In this document: positions 11,501 through 20,956 of the stretch, in pieces
How the letters are laid out: the number at the start of each line of letters is the position of its first letter
How positions within the stretch are numbered: the first letter of the stretch is position 1
Source of the DNA: Incurvaria masculella
Lineage: Eukaryota; Arthropoda; Insecta; Lepidoptera; Incurvariidae
Direction: 5' to 3'
Length of the DNA: 64,000 nt
Assembly (NCBI GenBank): GCA_946894095.1
Contig: OX335641.1
Coordinates: forward strand, 15,580,501-15,644,500
Notes under the pieces: generated by a model
What the model saw: the letters and a program-made list of their open reading frames with translations, nothing else
Database searches by the model: none
Told to the model about the DNA's origin: nothing
Program-made: the position numbers and the translations under genes

Positions 11501-14500
11501 ACTTCCGCCCCACCCTCTCTCCATAAACGGCTTCGTACAGACAGCGCCGCTGGAGAGCATGGAGATGTGCAGCCTCACGAAGACGAGCTCACGTTACTAT
11601 ATGTTGCGCCCTAGTCTGCCCATCCTCCTCTACATACACGGGTTTACGGAGGCAGTGCTGCAGGAGAGTGTGAAGGCGAGCTGTCTCACGCCGACCGGCC
11701 CACAATGCTATCGGTTACACACTCGCTCCCCACCCTCTCTACATAAACGGCTTCGTACAGACAGCGCCGCTGGAGAGGATGGAGATGAGCTGCCTCACGA
11801 AGATCAGCTCACGTTACTATTTGTTGCGCCGTAGCCTGCCCATCTACATGACAGTTTTATAGCGACAGCGCGACAGGAGAGCGTGGCAGAGTTCTGTCTG
11901 AGGTCAACCGGCTCACGGTGCTATTTGCGCCTCAATTAATCCTCTCCTCTACATTAATGGCTGCATAGAGAGAGTGCTGCAGGAGAGCAATGAGATTAAT
12001 ATCCGCTAATTTATGTATACACCGCTGTAGAAAAGCGAGGATGTGAGCTGTCTCACGCCGATAGGCTTGCGTTGCGAGCTGTTGTGCCCTCCCGCCCCAC
12101 CGTCCTCTACATGCATGAATCGCACCAGGTTCACGTTATTTTCTATTGGGCCTCCGCACCCCGCCGTCTTGTGCATAGACGTCTCATAGAGACATCGCTC
12201 CCAGAGTGCGTGGAAATTAACTGTTGAGTTAATGTTAGGTTAGCCATATGGTACGAATTCTGCTTCTGATGGTGGATCTTTGGTTCCAGGTGGTGATAAG
12301 TGCGTACCTACAGGGCAGACCAGAAACGAATCTGCTCCTCCTCGACTGGTCAAACATGTCACATGGTTCCTACCTTATCAACGCTGCACCCAACACTAAG
12401 AAGGTAAGCCTTCATATTGAATGAGGACCTAACCACTGCTCTTTCCAGAGTGAATAAGCAAATAATTTTGCGTGGGCAACGGGCATTGATAGTGAAGTTT
12501 TGGATAACTTAAAAAATTCAATACTCGCAAGACGTTGACTTTTTATGATTTGTCAAGCAAAAATCAAACATAAAGCTTCTTCATAAATAAAGTAGATTTT
12601 TATTATAAATCGAATCGGTAACGCACTAGGACATCACTGATCGATACGTACTCTCAAAAGTTAAATAAATGATTGGACGGACTAGTCTCGAAAACAAATT
12701 TCTTCAAGCGTTCATAGTAACACTGTAGTCCGTTTCAGGCGATGCGCAGTAGCACGTGCAAGTTTCCGGGGAACCTACAACATAACTAGGAATATCATTG
12801 AAAACACATATAATGTATTACAAAATTCTAGAAGTGAATAAGTTGATCGACTCGCCCCTCATGACGCATTGAAATTTTTAAAGTTTGATCATTTTTAGGC
12901 TTTCGTACCCAAAGGGTGTCAACGGAACCCTATTACTAAGACTCCGCTGTCCGTCCGTCCGTCTGCCATAGGGCTGTATCTCAGTAACCTTAACAGATAG
13001 ACAGCTGTAATTTTCACAGAGTGTGTATTTATTTTGCCGCTATAACAACAAATAGGTAAAATTAAAAAGTAATTAAAATTAAAGGGGGCCCCCACACAAA
13101 AAACGTGTTTTTTTGTATTAAATCTTTTACGATGGTACGGAACCCTTCGTGTGATAGTACGACTCGCATTTGGCCGGGTTTTTTTTATTAATGTTTTCTA
13201 TTTGTGCATACGTATGTCCCGTTGTGTCTATATTCTACCCCAACTATGCTTCCACCACTACGCTAGTACGAGGAAAATGCCTTTTTAGGGTTCCGTACCC
13301 AAAAGGTGCGAATGGAACTCTATTACTAAGCCTCCGCTGTCCGTCCATCAGTCCGTCCATCGATCACAGGGCTGCATCTCATAAACCGTAATAAATAGGT
13401 AAGCAGCTGAAATTTTCACAGAATATTTATTTATTTTGACGCTGTAACAACAAATAGGTTAAATTAAAAATATGAAAAATTAAACATTAACATTAACCTA
13501 AAAAAACTCTCCCGAAACGGAACCCTTCGTGTGCGAGTCCGATTCGCACTTGGCAGGTTTTTAGGGTTCTGCCAAGCCAAATGGTAAAAACGGAACCCTT
13601 AGTATTTCTTCCTGTCCATCGATCCGCCCGTCCGCATCCTTCCGTCTGTCCGTTGATATTTTACTTTTGCTCGACAAATCATCAAGAAACATCGTCTCAC
13701 GAGTATTGTTCACATTTTGCCAAAAGTATAATGAATTAATGTGATATGTATGTATCATCGACCGTGAAGCAAGGACACATTAATTGAAGAAGGAGCCCAG
13801 TAAAAATAACTACTTTACGAATATACTGCAAGGCTGGACCCGCAGCGCGATTACGAAGCTCGGCATGAGATGTAGATGTCGCACCTACCCCAAATTGACA
13901 GCAAACTGATGGCTTTCGAGTACAAAATATAATAGTTTGGGGTACTAACCGCACCAACACCTCATTTAGCGTTTCGTAATCGCACTGCGGTTGTCGGTCC
14001 TTCCATTTCGTAATCGCTATAGCTGGCAGATACAACCAACCTCCCCCGTTTCGTGCTTCGTAATCGCACTGCGGAACCAGCAAAACATACCATTCGCGGT
14101 TATTGCGTCTACCAATATCGCCACCGGCTGTATACCCATAATTTGGATTTCTCCTACAGTCCCTCCTCCCGTAATCAATGCCTCCTACTAACCACAGTGT
14201 TTAAGATTATACCTGCATACATTTATTTAACGCTTCATCGGCGTTGCGGACATTGACTGCAAAGATTGAACATTCAAACGTATTGCCGTCATCACCAAAA
14301 TCGTATTTGGCATCAGGCGCTAGAGCCAGTTCTAGGTTGACTTAAGTAAATATACTTTTTCGTACTAAGCAGGTACGTCGCTTGTTCCAAGGAATGTGAT
14401 ATGTATGTTGTATAATCAACCGTGAAGAAGAACTTAGTACGAAGAACCGGCCAAGTGCGAGTCGGACTCGCACACGGCCGGTTCCGTACCATCGTACAAA

Positions 14501-17500
14501 ATTGAAATAAAAACACGATTTTGTAAGGCACTTTTATTATGTTTTGGTTTTACCTTTTTACACTCTGAGAAAAATGCGGCTGCCTACCTATTACGGTTCA
14601 TGAGATACCGCCCTGTGACAGACGGACGGACGGAGGCTTAGTAATAGGGTTCCGTTTTCACCCTTTGGGTACGGAACCCTAAAAAGTATGTTTACTTAAG
14701 TATAATGAATGGTTGGACCGTCTCTATGTGTCGGCGGTGCGGTGCGGTGCGGTGCGCAGGTGGGCGTGGCGGCGGCGACGCACTTGCGGCGGCTGCTGGA
14801 GGCGGGCGTGCGCGCGGAGCGGCTGCACGTGGTGGGTCACTCGCTCGGCGGGCACGTGGCGGGCTACGTCGCGCGCGAGCTCCGACACAAGCACGGCCAC
14901 ACCGTCGGCAGGTATTCTAGCTTCGCCCTGCAGAGCTAAGGCGCTAAGAATTCTTTTTAGAGTTCCGTACCCAAAGAGTGCCAACGGGACCCTGTTACTA
15001 AGCCTCCGCTGTCCGTCCGTCCGTCCGTCTGTCACAGGGCTGTATCTCATGAACCGCAATAGGTAGACAGCTGAAATAACAACAAATAGTAAACATTAAA
15101 AAAACATTAACATTAGGTCTCCATGCAAGCAACTTGACTTTTTTGTGTTGAATCTTGTAAGACGATGCGGAACCCTTCGTGCGCGAGTCGCACTTGGCCG
15201 GTTTTTTATGTGACCTAACGGTGGCAATACACCGCATTCCAGAAGGAATTAGGTGCCATGGCAAGACCTTCCCTTTATGAGCACAGCTACATTGAACTAA
15301 ATGGAAAACACCAAGGCTTGACTGGAAGAAATCACTCTTAGTGATAAGTCCGCCTTTGTGCAGTATTGTTGTTTTGCTGTATGTTTTCTCTGTAATTGTA
15401 TTTTTGTTTATGCACAATAAAGAATGTATTCATTCATTCATTCATTCATTCATATTTTCATCCACACGTTGGCTTAACCCTACCACCTAGTAGGGAAAGG
15501 GCATCTAAAGTTCTACATGGATTAAGAACCATGGAACAACAGCTCGCATTCGTAACGAAATGCACTTATCCAACTCAGAAAGAAAAGAAAAGTTGTAAAT
15601 GAACTGGGCTTGAACTTAAACCATGATGGAAGGCAAGTCCACCCGCCGCTCAGCCACGAGCCATTCTGGATAAAGCTACTTTGATTTTATTTTTAGATTT
15701 ATTATAATTTGGAATTTTCCAACTCGCGGTAGCTGACGTCTCACTCCCATACTCTGTTCGTCTCGCAAGCACACCGCGCTGTGCTGCGTCGATGGTGAAA
15801 TCTCACTAATAGGCACGCGCCCCGCCATGGCCAGGGTGACGGCGCTCGACCCCGCCTTCCCCGCGTTCTACCCCGGCGGCGTGGTAATGGAGCACGTGTG
15901 CGCGGACGACGCGGCGTTCGTGGACGTGATCCACACGGACGCGGGCGGCTACGGCGCGCCGGTCTGCACCGGCACCGCGGACTTCTGGCCCAACGCCGGC
16001 AAGTCCACGCAGCCGGGGTGCCCGCGCTTCGCACCCATACCTCTCTCGGATAACAGTAAGCTCCATCATCTCATTCACTCTGATCAAATTCGTCGCTCTG
16101 TCCAACTTTCTGTTATTCAGTCTCTAGGCTTATAACTTGCGAACCGTTTACTCGATTTTAATGCGTTTTGTAAACTGTAAGTATAATTGATGACTCGCGT
16201 TTCTTCCAATTAATTATGTTTATGCTTACCATTATTACATATAATAAAAGTCTGAGTAGAGCAGAGCAATGAAAGATGGACCGGTGCACAGCTTTCTCTA
16301 TTGTATCGCATTGCATAATGACTTTAGAAGGCTGTAGTGTGAATAGCCGTCAAGATGAGGGTGGGTACCTCCAGTAGAGGATGGTCGAAAATTTCAACCG
16401 CTTTTTGTTTTAATCTAAACTCTGCGAGCGCGGCGCGCAAGCGGTGTGACGTAGAAAGTAGATCCTAATTGTAAACAAATTATGACACGCTATTAAGGTG
16501 GGTCATCCCGCTCAAGTCCCCATACAAAAGGAGAAAGAAGATCATGGCCACATTTCTTGTCAAAGATCCAAAATTTTACTTAAATTAGCTTTATTTGATC
16601 AAAAGAGATGTCTGATGACGGTTGGCATTGTAAAATTATGTTTGGTTTCTAAGGAGGTGGATTACTCAACGATAGAATAAAAACATATTGAAAAGATTAG
16701 TCATCAGACATAGCTTGTTTCTTGAAAATCTATAATCAATTCGGTTTTTGTTAGATTTTTGACTACAGCGGTCGTGGTTTACCATCAGCTATAAGTCGTT
16801 TTGAAATTAAAATTCTCGTAAATCTTACCAAATCAAACACTATACGCATTGTCTACTTTATGGACATGTTGCTGCCTTCTCATCACGGAGCCTGTCTTTT
16901 TCTTTGAAACAGAGAAGGCGCAATAGCACGGTTTTGTACCGTGCCCGCGATTGAGTTAGTCCCGCCAGGATGGGCCACCTTAACGTTATTTTCGCACAAA
17001 ATATCTAATATGTCAACTTAGTATTTTAATATTTTCTAGCATATATTGCAGAATACTTTTAGGTCATTTAAATATTTTGCTTTCAAGCATGCTGTTTTCG
17101 AAAAATACATTGTGTGAGTACCGACTTTCTACCCAATTTCTTAGACCTTATCTGTCAAACCTTGCAACATCCTTGGTCAACTGACCAAAAGACTGAGACT
17201 GTCAGCTTGATTGGCTGATATGAATTTTACCAACTAAAACGTAAACTACTAAAAACGTGTGCGCAGACCTTTGCAGCCACTGGCGCTCGTGGCGCTTCTA
17301 CGCGGAGTCCGTGCTGCGGCCGGACGCGTTCCCCGCCTCGCCCGCCGACTCCTACCAGCAGTTCCGCTCCAGCGGCGCGCCCGAACGGGGCCTCGTATAC
17401 ATGGGTGTCGACGTCGATACCAGGTAGCGCCGCAAACCTAGAACGGACCACGGCCCCTTTACCTCATGCCCCTCTATGTGGACTATTTGCTGAGACCAGG

Positions 17501-18716
17501 TGCATTCTCCGCCTCGCCCGCCGACTCCTACCAGCAGTTCCGCTCCAGCGGCGCGTCCGAACAGGGCCTCGTATACATGGGTGTCGACGTCGATACCAGG
17601 TAGCGCCGCAAACCTAGAACGGACCACGGCCCCTTACCTCATGCCCCTCAATGTGGACTATTTGCTGAGACCAGGTGCATTCCCTGCCTCGCCCGCCGCG
17701 CCCGAGTGGATCCTCGTATAGATATGGGTCCATGGTAGCGCGCGCCGTACTCTTTGAGCGGACCCTGGCTTTTGGCCCCTCTACGCGAAGTCTATGCTGC
17801 TGCCGCGCACGTTCCCCGCCTTGCCCACCGACTCCTACAAGCCGATGATGTCGAACATCAGGTAGCGCCCCACACCGAGAGCGGACAGAAGCCCATTGTT
17901 TCTGGCCCCTCTACGTGGAGTCTGTACTGCGGCCTGACGCGCCGACTCCAGCATTTCGCTAGAAAATTCGTTCCAGCGGCAAACCCAAGCGGGACCTCGT
18001 CTACATAGCTGCTGAGATCGACACCGGGTAGCGCCGCAAACCTAGAGCAGACAGCAGGATCTGTGGTCTCTCTATGCCTACGGTCTACGGTCGGGCGTGT
18101 TCCCCGCCTCATCTACATGGGCGTTGACCTCTACACCAGGTAGCGCCGCACACCTAGATCGAATCATAACGATCGAGTCTGTGATGGCGTCGGGCTCGTA
18201 ATTGTAGTTTCGCTCCAGAGGTTCGCTCTAGTGGGACCTCGCTTAGTGGTATACCTATATCGGACCTAAACCCATGATGTCTAGCCCCTCTAAGCGGTGT
18301 GGTGTATGTGAATCTTTTCAGATAAAAATCGTCAGCCCGCTCAAAATTCTCGCTCTTGCAGCAAGAATTACCAACACATCGACGCAATACAAACACACAG
18401 GACTTACATACAGATGCATTTGGCACCGCTGCTCCATCAAGGGGTGTAAGAATCTTGATCAGTTTACCAGGAAGTGAGGAAATAGAAACCTGATGTATGA
18501 AGATGGTTTCGAGATTCCATTCTGTCCTATTGATGTAGACCTTGGAATAAAAGGGACTATTTTTCTTTTCAGTGTAATGATATGGAAGCCTCTGATAATG
18601 CAACTTTCTCCTTTTTCAGTGCCACAGGATCCTACTACCTCGTCACCAACGCTCAGTCGCCGTTCGGCCGAGGCATCGCCGGACTGTACGCAAAAGGGGA
18701 CAAAAGTGCGAACTGA
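8488..18716 (+). CDS. Lipase A: neutral (pancreatic-type) lipase, exons 3-9
   Basis: Predicted secreted triacylglycerol lipase or phospholipase A1-like enzyme of the pancreatic lipase family (PF00151). Coding exons: 8488-8545, 9329-9467, 12290-12403, 14760-14911, 15835-16055, 17267-17423, 18620-18716. All are open and phase-compatible, giving about 312 residues; the 5' signal-peptide exons are not securely located. Visible: oxyanion-side IHGF (exon 4), nucleophile GHSLG (exon 6), Asp in TALDPA (exon 7), His in LCSHWRSW (exon 8). Between the lid cysteines (PGC...CSH) there are 13 residues, against 23 in human pancreatic lipase, so the lid is short, as in insect lipases and phospholipases A1. 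Insect relatives usually act in midgut fat digestion; that role is inferred. If the 5' exons are truly lost the locus may be decaying, but no internal frame break is present. Confidence 0.85.
8757..9228. mobile_element. piggyBac-type MITE, family 2, copy 1
   Basis: 472 bp between TTAA duplications (8753-8756, 9229-9232). Imperfect inverted ends: GGGCCTGGTACTAGCC and GGCTAGTCCTAGCGCC. It has no coding capacity and lies in lipase A intron 3. A second, inverted copy interrupted by a SINE is at 49241-50078. Confidence 0.75.
9329..9467 (+). CDS. Lipase A exon 4
   Basis: Starts after CCTGACAG and ends before the donor GTGAGC at 9468. It encodes TTFGEYVDVRLDHATDLLRV... and ends [14 protein letters not shown]; the HGF near the end is the family's oxyanion-side motif. 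The 139-nt length is identical to lipase B exon 4 (42970-43108), which supports choosing the first donor and not one of the ten further donor-like copies downstream. The last 60 bp of this exon seed the array at 9408-12225. Using a later donor would run through stops such as the TAG after PHED near 9600. Confidence 0.85.
9408..12225 (+). repeat. Tandem array of exon-4 3' end + donor + intron start (220-bp dimeric unit)
   Basis: The donor-equivalent position recurs at 9468, 9688, 9908, 10128, 10348, 10568, 10788, 11008, 11232, 11456 and 11676: exactly 220 bp, then 224 twice from a CTAC insertion, then 220. Each unit holds two related halves. Half A reads CTACATACACGGG...GTGGAG|GTGAGCTGT; half B reads CCACATATACAGC...ATGGAG|ATGTGCTGC, with the donor GT lost. 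From 11830 to 12225 further units decay. Some late A halves have lost the donor (TTGAGC at 11008, GCGAGC at 11676). Overlapping frames of 60-120 codons here are by-products of the repeat, not genes. Confidence 0.95.
12290..12403 (+). CDS. Lipase A exon 5
   Basis: Phase-0 exon (114 nt, 38 codons) between TGGTTCCAG and GTAAGC. It encodes VVISAYLQGRPETNLLLLDW, then SNMSHGSYLINAAPNTKK. The LLLLDWS strand matches the family's central-sheet strand before the nucleophile-elbow helix. The matching lipase B exon (46731-46841) is one codon shorter. It begins about 65 bp after the decayed edge of the array. Confidence 0.85.
12895..13188 (+). repeat. GTTCCGTACC repeat, near full length
   Basis: A nearly complete family copy shows the anatomy: left end (here CTTTCGTACCCAAAGGGT), ACGGAACCCTATTACTAAG, (GTCC)n, the GGGCTGTATCTCA core, GCCGCTATAACAACAAATAGG, a GGGGGCCCCCA segment, then GATGGTACGGAACCCTTCG (complement of the left end) and a terminal CGAGTCCGACTCGCA-type hairpin followed by TTGGCCGGTTTTTT. 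The inner GTTCCGTACC/GGTACGGAAC pair about 240 bp apart looks like inverted ends. Transposon class unresolved. Confidence 0.8.
13283..13562 (+). repeat. GTTCCGTACC repeat, full-length copy
   Basis: Starts TTTTTAGGGTTCCGTACC and ends GAGTCCGATTCGCACTTGGC. It lies 95 bp after the previous copy in the same orientation; the GGGCCC segment is replaced by an AT-rich stretch. It abuts a shorter degenerate relative (to about 13660) beginning TTAGGGTTCTGCCAAGCC. Confidence 0.75.
13735..14435. repeat. Composite of inverted repeat-family Q fragments
   Basis: Segments match 31305-31620 and 21955-22105. Shared pieces include ATACTGCAAGGCTGGACC, GAAGAAGGAGCCCAGTAAAA, TGCGGACATTGACTGCAAAG and GTACGTCGCTTGTTCCAAGG. 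A GTAATCGCACTGCGG motif recurs inside. The order and orientation differ between copies, so the element boundary is unclear. No coding content was recognised. Confidence 0.5.
14444..14690 (-). repeat. GTTCCGTACC repeat, reverse copy
   Basis: Reverse-strand copy from ACCGGCCAAGTGCGAGTCGG to ACGGAACCCTAAAAA, with a short ACGG run of three units. It lies 70 bp upstream of lipase A exon 6, so that exon is framed by reverse and forward copies. Confidence 0.8.
14760..14911 (+). CDS. Lipase A exon 6 (nucleophile Ser exon)
   Basis: 152 nt, phase 0 in and phase 2 out, between a GGTGCGCAG acceptor and the donor GTATTC. It encodes VGVAAATHLRRLLEAG... then LHVVGHSLGGHVAGYVAREL. GHSLG is the nucleophile elbow with the catalytic Ser, and HSLGGHVAG is near-invariant in the family. 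The exon is very GC-rich against an AT-rich intron, and much richer than its lipase B counterpart (61425-61570). Confidence 0.9.
14954..15208 (+). repeat. GTTCCGTACC repeat, 43 bp after exon 6
   Basis: Complete at both ends (AGAGTTCCGTACCC...; ...CGGAACCCTTCG...TTGGCCGGTTTTTT) but lacks the GCCGCTATA part of the middle. Its hairpin end is shortened to GCGCGAGTCGCAC. Confidence 0.75.
15212..15325 (-). mobile_element. SINE body fragment (reverse)
   Basis: The reverse complement reads GGTGTTTTCCATTTAGTTCA... and ...GGCACCTAATTCC..., matching the body of the SINEs at 36376-36800 and 49615-49999. The head and poly-A tail are absent. Confidence 0.6.
15327..15455 (+). mobile_element. LINE/SINE 3' tail ending in an ATTC microsatellite
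   Basis: GTGATAAGTCCGCCTTTGTG..., a pyrimidine-rich stretch and CACAATAAAGAATGTATTC are followed by six ATTC units. The same tail lies inverted at 58770-58885. The AATAAA plus tetranucleotide tail suggests the 3' end of a retroelement family. Confidence 0.55.
15835..16055 (+). CDS. Lipase A exon 7 (catalytic Asp exon)
   Basis: 221 nt; AG|G completes Arg, then VTALDPAFPAFY carries the catalytic Asp. It continues FVDVIHTDAGGYG and ends QPGCPRFAPIPLSDN. Lipase B exon 7 (63486-63703) is three bases shorter and keeps [20 protein letters not shown] and FAPIPLSND. The first Cys of the lid pair is in PGC. The exon is strongly GC-rich. The first 14 bp after the donor (GTAAGCTCCATCAT) are nearly identical to lipase B. 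Confidence 0.9.
16056..16496. other. Lipase A intron 7, unannotated part
   Basis: AT-rich intron with no recognised repeat or exon apart from a GC-rich patch around 16425-16445 (GAGCGCGGCGCGCAAG). Confidence 0.5.
16497..16979. mobile_element. piggyBac-type MITE, family 1, copy 2
   Basis: 483 bp between TTAA duplications (16493-16496, 16980-16983). It aligns in reverse to 5350-5881 throughout (shared blocks include the CAGCGGTCGTGGTTTAC segment and GTCTGATGAC). The left end has diverged to GGTGGGTCATCCCG; the right keeps GGGCCACC. It lies in lipase A intron 7. Confidence 0.8.
17267..17423 (+). CDS. Lipase A exon 8 (catalytic His exon)
   Basis: 157 nt, phase 1 in and phase 2 out, from GTGCGCAG to the donor GTAGCG. 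With the split codon it encodes NLCSHWRSWRFYAESVLRPD..., then GLVYMGVDVDT. CSHWRSWRFYAES carries the second lid cysteine and the catalytic His. The donor GTAGCG is non-optimal. This exon's 3' end, donor included, is serially copied in the following 750 bp. Confidence 0.9.
17424..18320 (+). repeat. Serial degenerate copies of exon-8 3' end + donor
   Basis: After the true donor (17424), donor-like GTAGCGC junctions preceded by exon-8 sequence recur at 17600, 17735, 17862, 18028 and 18140. The first copy (17503-17600) is almost identical to the exon, including GACGTCGATACCAG|GTAGCGCCGC; later copies are increasingly diverged (stops, deletions). All copies lack the exon's 5' part and acceptor. 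Traces (CTCTAAGCGGTGTGG) may reach 18310. Confidence 0.9.
18620..18716 (+). CDS. Lipase A terminal exon 9
   Basis: After CTTTTTCAG the exon completes the split Ser codon and encodes ATGSYYLVTNAQSPFGRGIA..., ending GDKSAN with TGA at 18714-18716. The G-YYL-TN-QSPF motif is typical of the C-terminus of short insect lipases that lack the PLAT domain. No close AATAAA is evident in the next 100 bp. Confidence 0.85.
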
Positions 18717-19053
18717 TATTAACAAGTTGCCTTCGATATAATGATGGGTCCACACGAAGACTTTCTTGTTCGGGGGTGATGCATTACAAATTATATGGGT
18801 GTACGAGTGTAAGGGTCAGTAAAGCCTAAGCTGTTTCAAAGAGCAAGCTCCCAAAGTAAAGCAGTGTACGCACACACATCGCTCCTCAGCTTAGCCTCGT
18901 GACCCTAGCAGGGTGCAACGTTTTCGTTGATTTCTTAAGGAAGGCTTACATAATCCATTACGCTGTAGCTTTTTCGGGGTTCGGACGTTATATGTGTAAA
19001 CAACTGCATGGTTTAAGAATGTTTCCAAAAGGGAAGAAACTCAACAAAACTAA

Positions 19054-19701
19054 GGGCCCATTCGCATTAGGCGATTGAACCGAGGCGGCTGAACCGAGGC
19101 GGCGCGCCGCCCCTGGCGGTTGAGCAAGCGGTTTTCAAGGCGGCCAATCCGAGGCGGTTCAGCCGCCTGCCGGGCGGTTGCTTGAAGCTAATTGGCTTCA
19201 TTTTCGCGAGTATTTCTCCATGATGGACGTGGAAGAAGTTGCTGCGCTTGTGTATTTGCACACCCGCAATCGGCGTCGTCGTCGGATTCATCCTTTGCTA
19301 GAATTTCGCAGAGAAAAAGGTATATTTGTTATATTTTTTAACGAACTAAAAAAGTATGTCGTGATATTCCGCGTGCTTTTGGTTCCATATAGCTTCCCTT
19401 TTTTCAACTTCGTCAATAAACCTCTCGGTATCGAAACTCATCGCGAGTGTGCAGGATACACGTGCTCTCCTCGTTGATTTTACGACGCGACTGAACCGCC
19501 TCGGTTGAACCGTCTAGTGCGAACAGCGAACCGCGCGACGTGCCGCCCGTCGCGACGCCTCACTCTAGCCAGCTGCGGCGGCTGGGGCGGCCGAACCGCC
19601 ATAATGTGAACAGATCGAGCGGTTTCCATACTAAATGTGTATTCTGAAGAATCGCCTCGGTTCAACCACCTCGGTTGAACCGCCTAGTGCGAATGGGCAC
19701 T
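19054..19701 (+). mobile_element. Harbinger-type non-autonomous element
   Basis: 648 bp flanked by TAA on both sides (19051-19053, 19702-19704), with related inverted ends (GGGCCCATTCGCATTAGGCG and AGTGCCCATTCGCACTAGG). Sub-terminal GAACCGAGGCGG-type motifs are repeated at both ends. The middle encodes a remnant (VEEVAALVYLHTRNRRRRR, then IHPLLEFRREKGIF) resembling the N-terminus of PIF/Harbinger nucleases; the nuclease core is deleted. Confidence 0.75.
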
Positions 19702-19704
19702 TAA

Positions 19705-20525
19705 GAACCGATCCACTGTAAAAATGCAGCAGGATACCAAACTAACGATGGAAAATACTGATATGTACCTACAACCGAAGAACATTATTTGGTGGTGCTA
19801 ATTTAGTTCACGAGAATTAACAAAAATATATATGCTACAAAATCATAACACTCGTTAGTGAAGCGTACCGGCAGGTAAACCTAAAGTTAAAAGCATTTGA
19901 TACTTACCAAGTAATTACGAACTTACTTACTTACGAACGAAAAGACATTAATGTTAATTTGGCACTACATGAAATCGTAGTTATTTCTGCTATAACTCCT
20001 AAATATAGAACGTAACAAACTATAACTGTAGTGGCGAGCACATTATTCAGTTATGTATTTAATCTCATTTAACAATTGATAAAATAAGCTGGAATCGCAT
20101 AGATGATTCTGAGGATGTATGCATAAGTTACCATTTACAATTGGCAGCTTTTACAATTTACAATTGACAACTTTGTCTCATAATTATCCCACAATTGATA
20201 AACCTTTTTTACAAAGTGTCTGCGTAGTGTGCTCGCCAATATATTTATGGCTAGTACAACGCGATTCCAATAAGAATAGGACGGGGCTCGTGACTAACTT
20301 CACTCGAATTTGCGAAGGAAAGTACGCGGCAAAGTACTGAAGTTTGTGAAGTTAAGTGAGGGTTTTAGCAGTTTGACATTCAAAATGGCGGTGATCCTAT
20401 CCTCTTCTTATTTGAATCGCATTGTAACTAGCTATTTTAGGGGATTTCTAGCAATATAACGACGAAAGACTGTGGCACTATCTACATGGACGCACACACC
20501 CCCAATATATTTTAATGGCTGTTTT
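19705..20525. other. Intergenic, no feature recognised
   Basis: AT-rich unique-looking sequence. Short ACTTACTTACTTACG-type runs near 19920 are the only pattern noted. Confidence 0.5.
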
Positions 20526-20845
20526 TGACCGCTAATTGGAATCACTTCCGATCCATCGCTTAAGGTAAAAATTACTAATTCGAAGTGTAGAAAGCTACTA
20601 TTTTTGCATGTCGGCAGTTTCATAAGGCATTAAATAAAAGACGAACGTCGCCATTGATAGAATAAATTACTTTGCATTCCTTACATGCTGGGGCTAGGTG
20701 CTAATATGAACAATTTGTGTTCGTACCACTGAAAAGAAAGGAATTGTGCTAACAGCTGGTAGCAAACCGAATTGATTATGGGGCGTTGAAGCGCCGTCCC
20801 GCGGCTCCCGGAGCGAGTTGTTTTGTTTGTTTGTACGAAAAGTGG
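20526..20845 (+). repeat. Unclassified repeat family D, copy 1
   Basis: Shares blocks with 29855-30190 in the same order: ACCGCTAAT.G.AATCACT, AACGTCGCCATT.ATAGAATA, ACAGCTG.TAGCAA.CCGA and CCCGCGGCTCC..GAGC. About 320 bp, non-coding. Confidence 0.6.
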
Positions 20846-20889
20846 TTGTCAACCACGCTAGATGGCCTAACGCTTTTGTTTGTCGGCTA

Positions 20890-20956
20890 TCAGAGCCCTC
20901 TGTCATCTCAACATGAAACTTCCTGTGAAACATGGTGAGATGACAGAGGGCTCTGA
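20890..20956. repeat. Perfect 21-bp inverted repeat, 25-nt loop
   Basis: 20890-20910 (core GAGCCCTCTGTCATC) pairs exactly with 20936-20956. The long perfect stem and mid-size loop would fold as a stable hairpin if transcribed. Confidence 0.9.

Noticed and set aside
9497..11834. About fifteen overlapping reading frames of 60-123 codons
   Set aside because: They are produced by the 220-bp repeat (not a multiple of three, so all frames recur); they contain splice-donor and intron sequence and lack independent starts.
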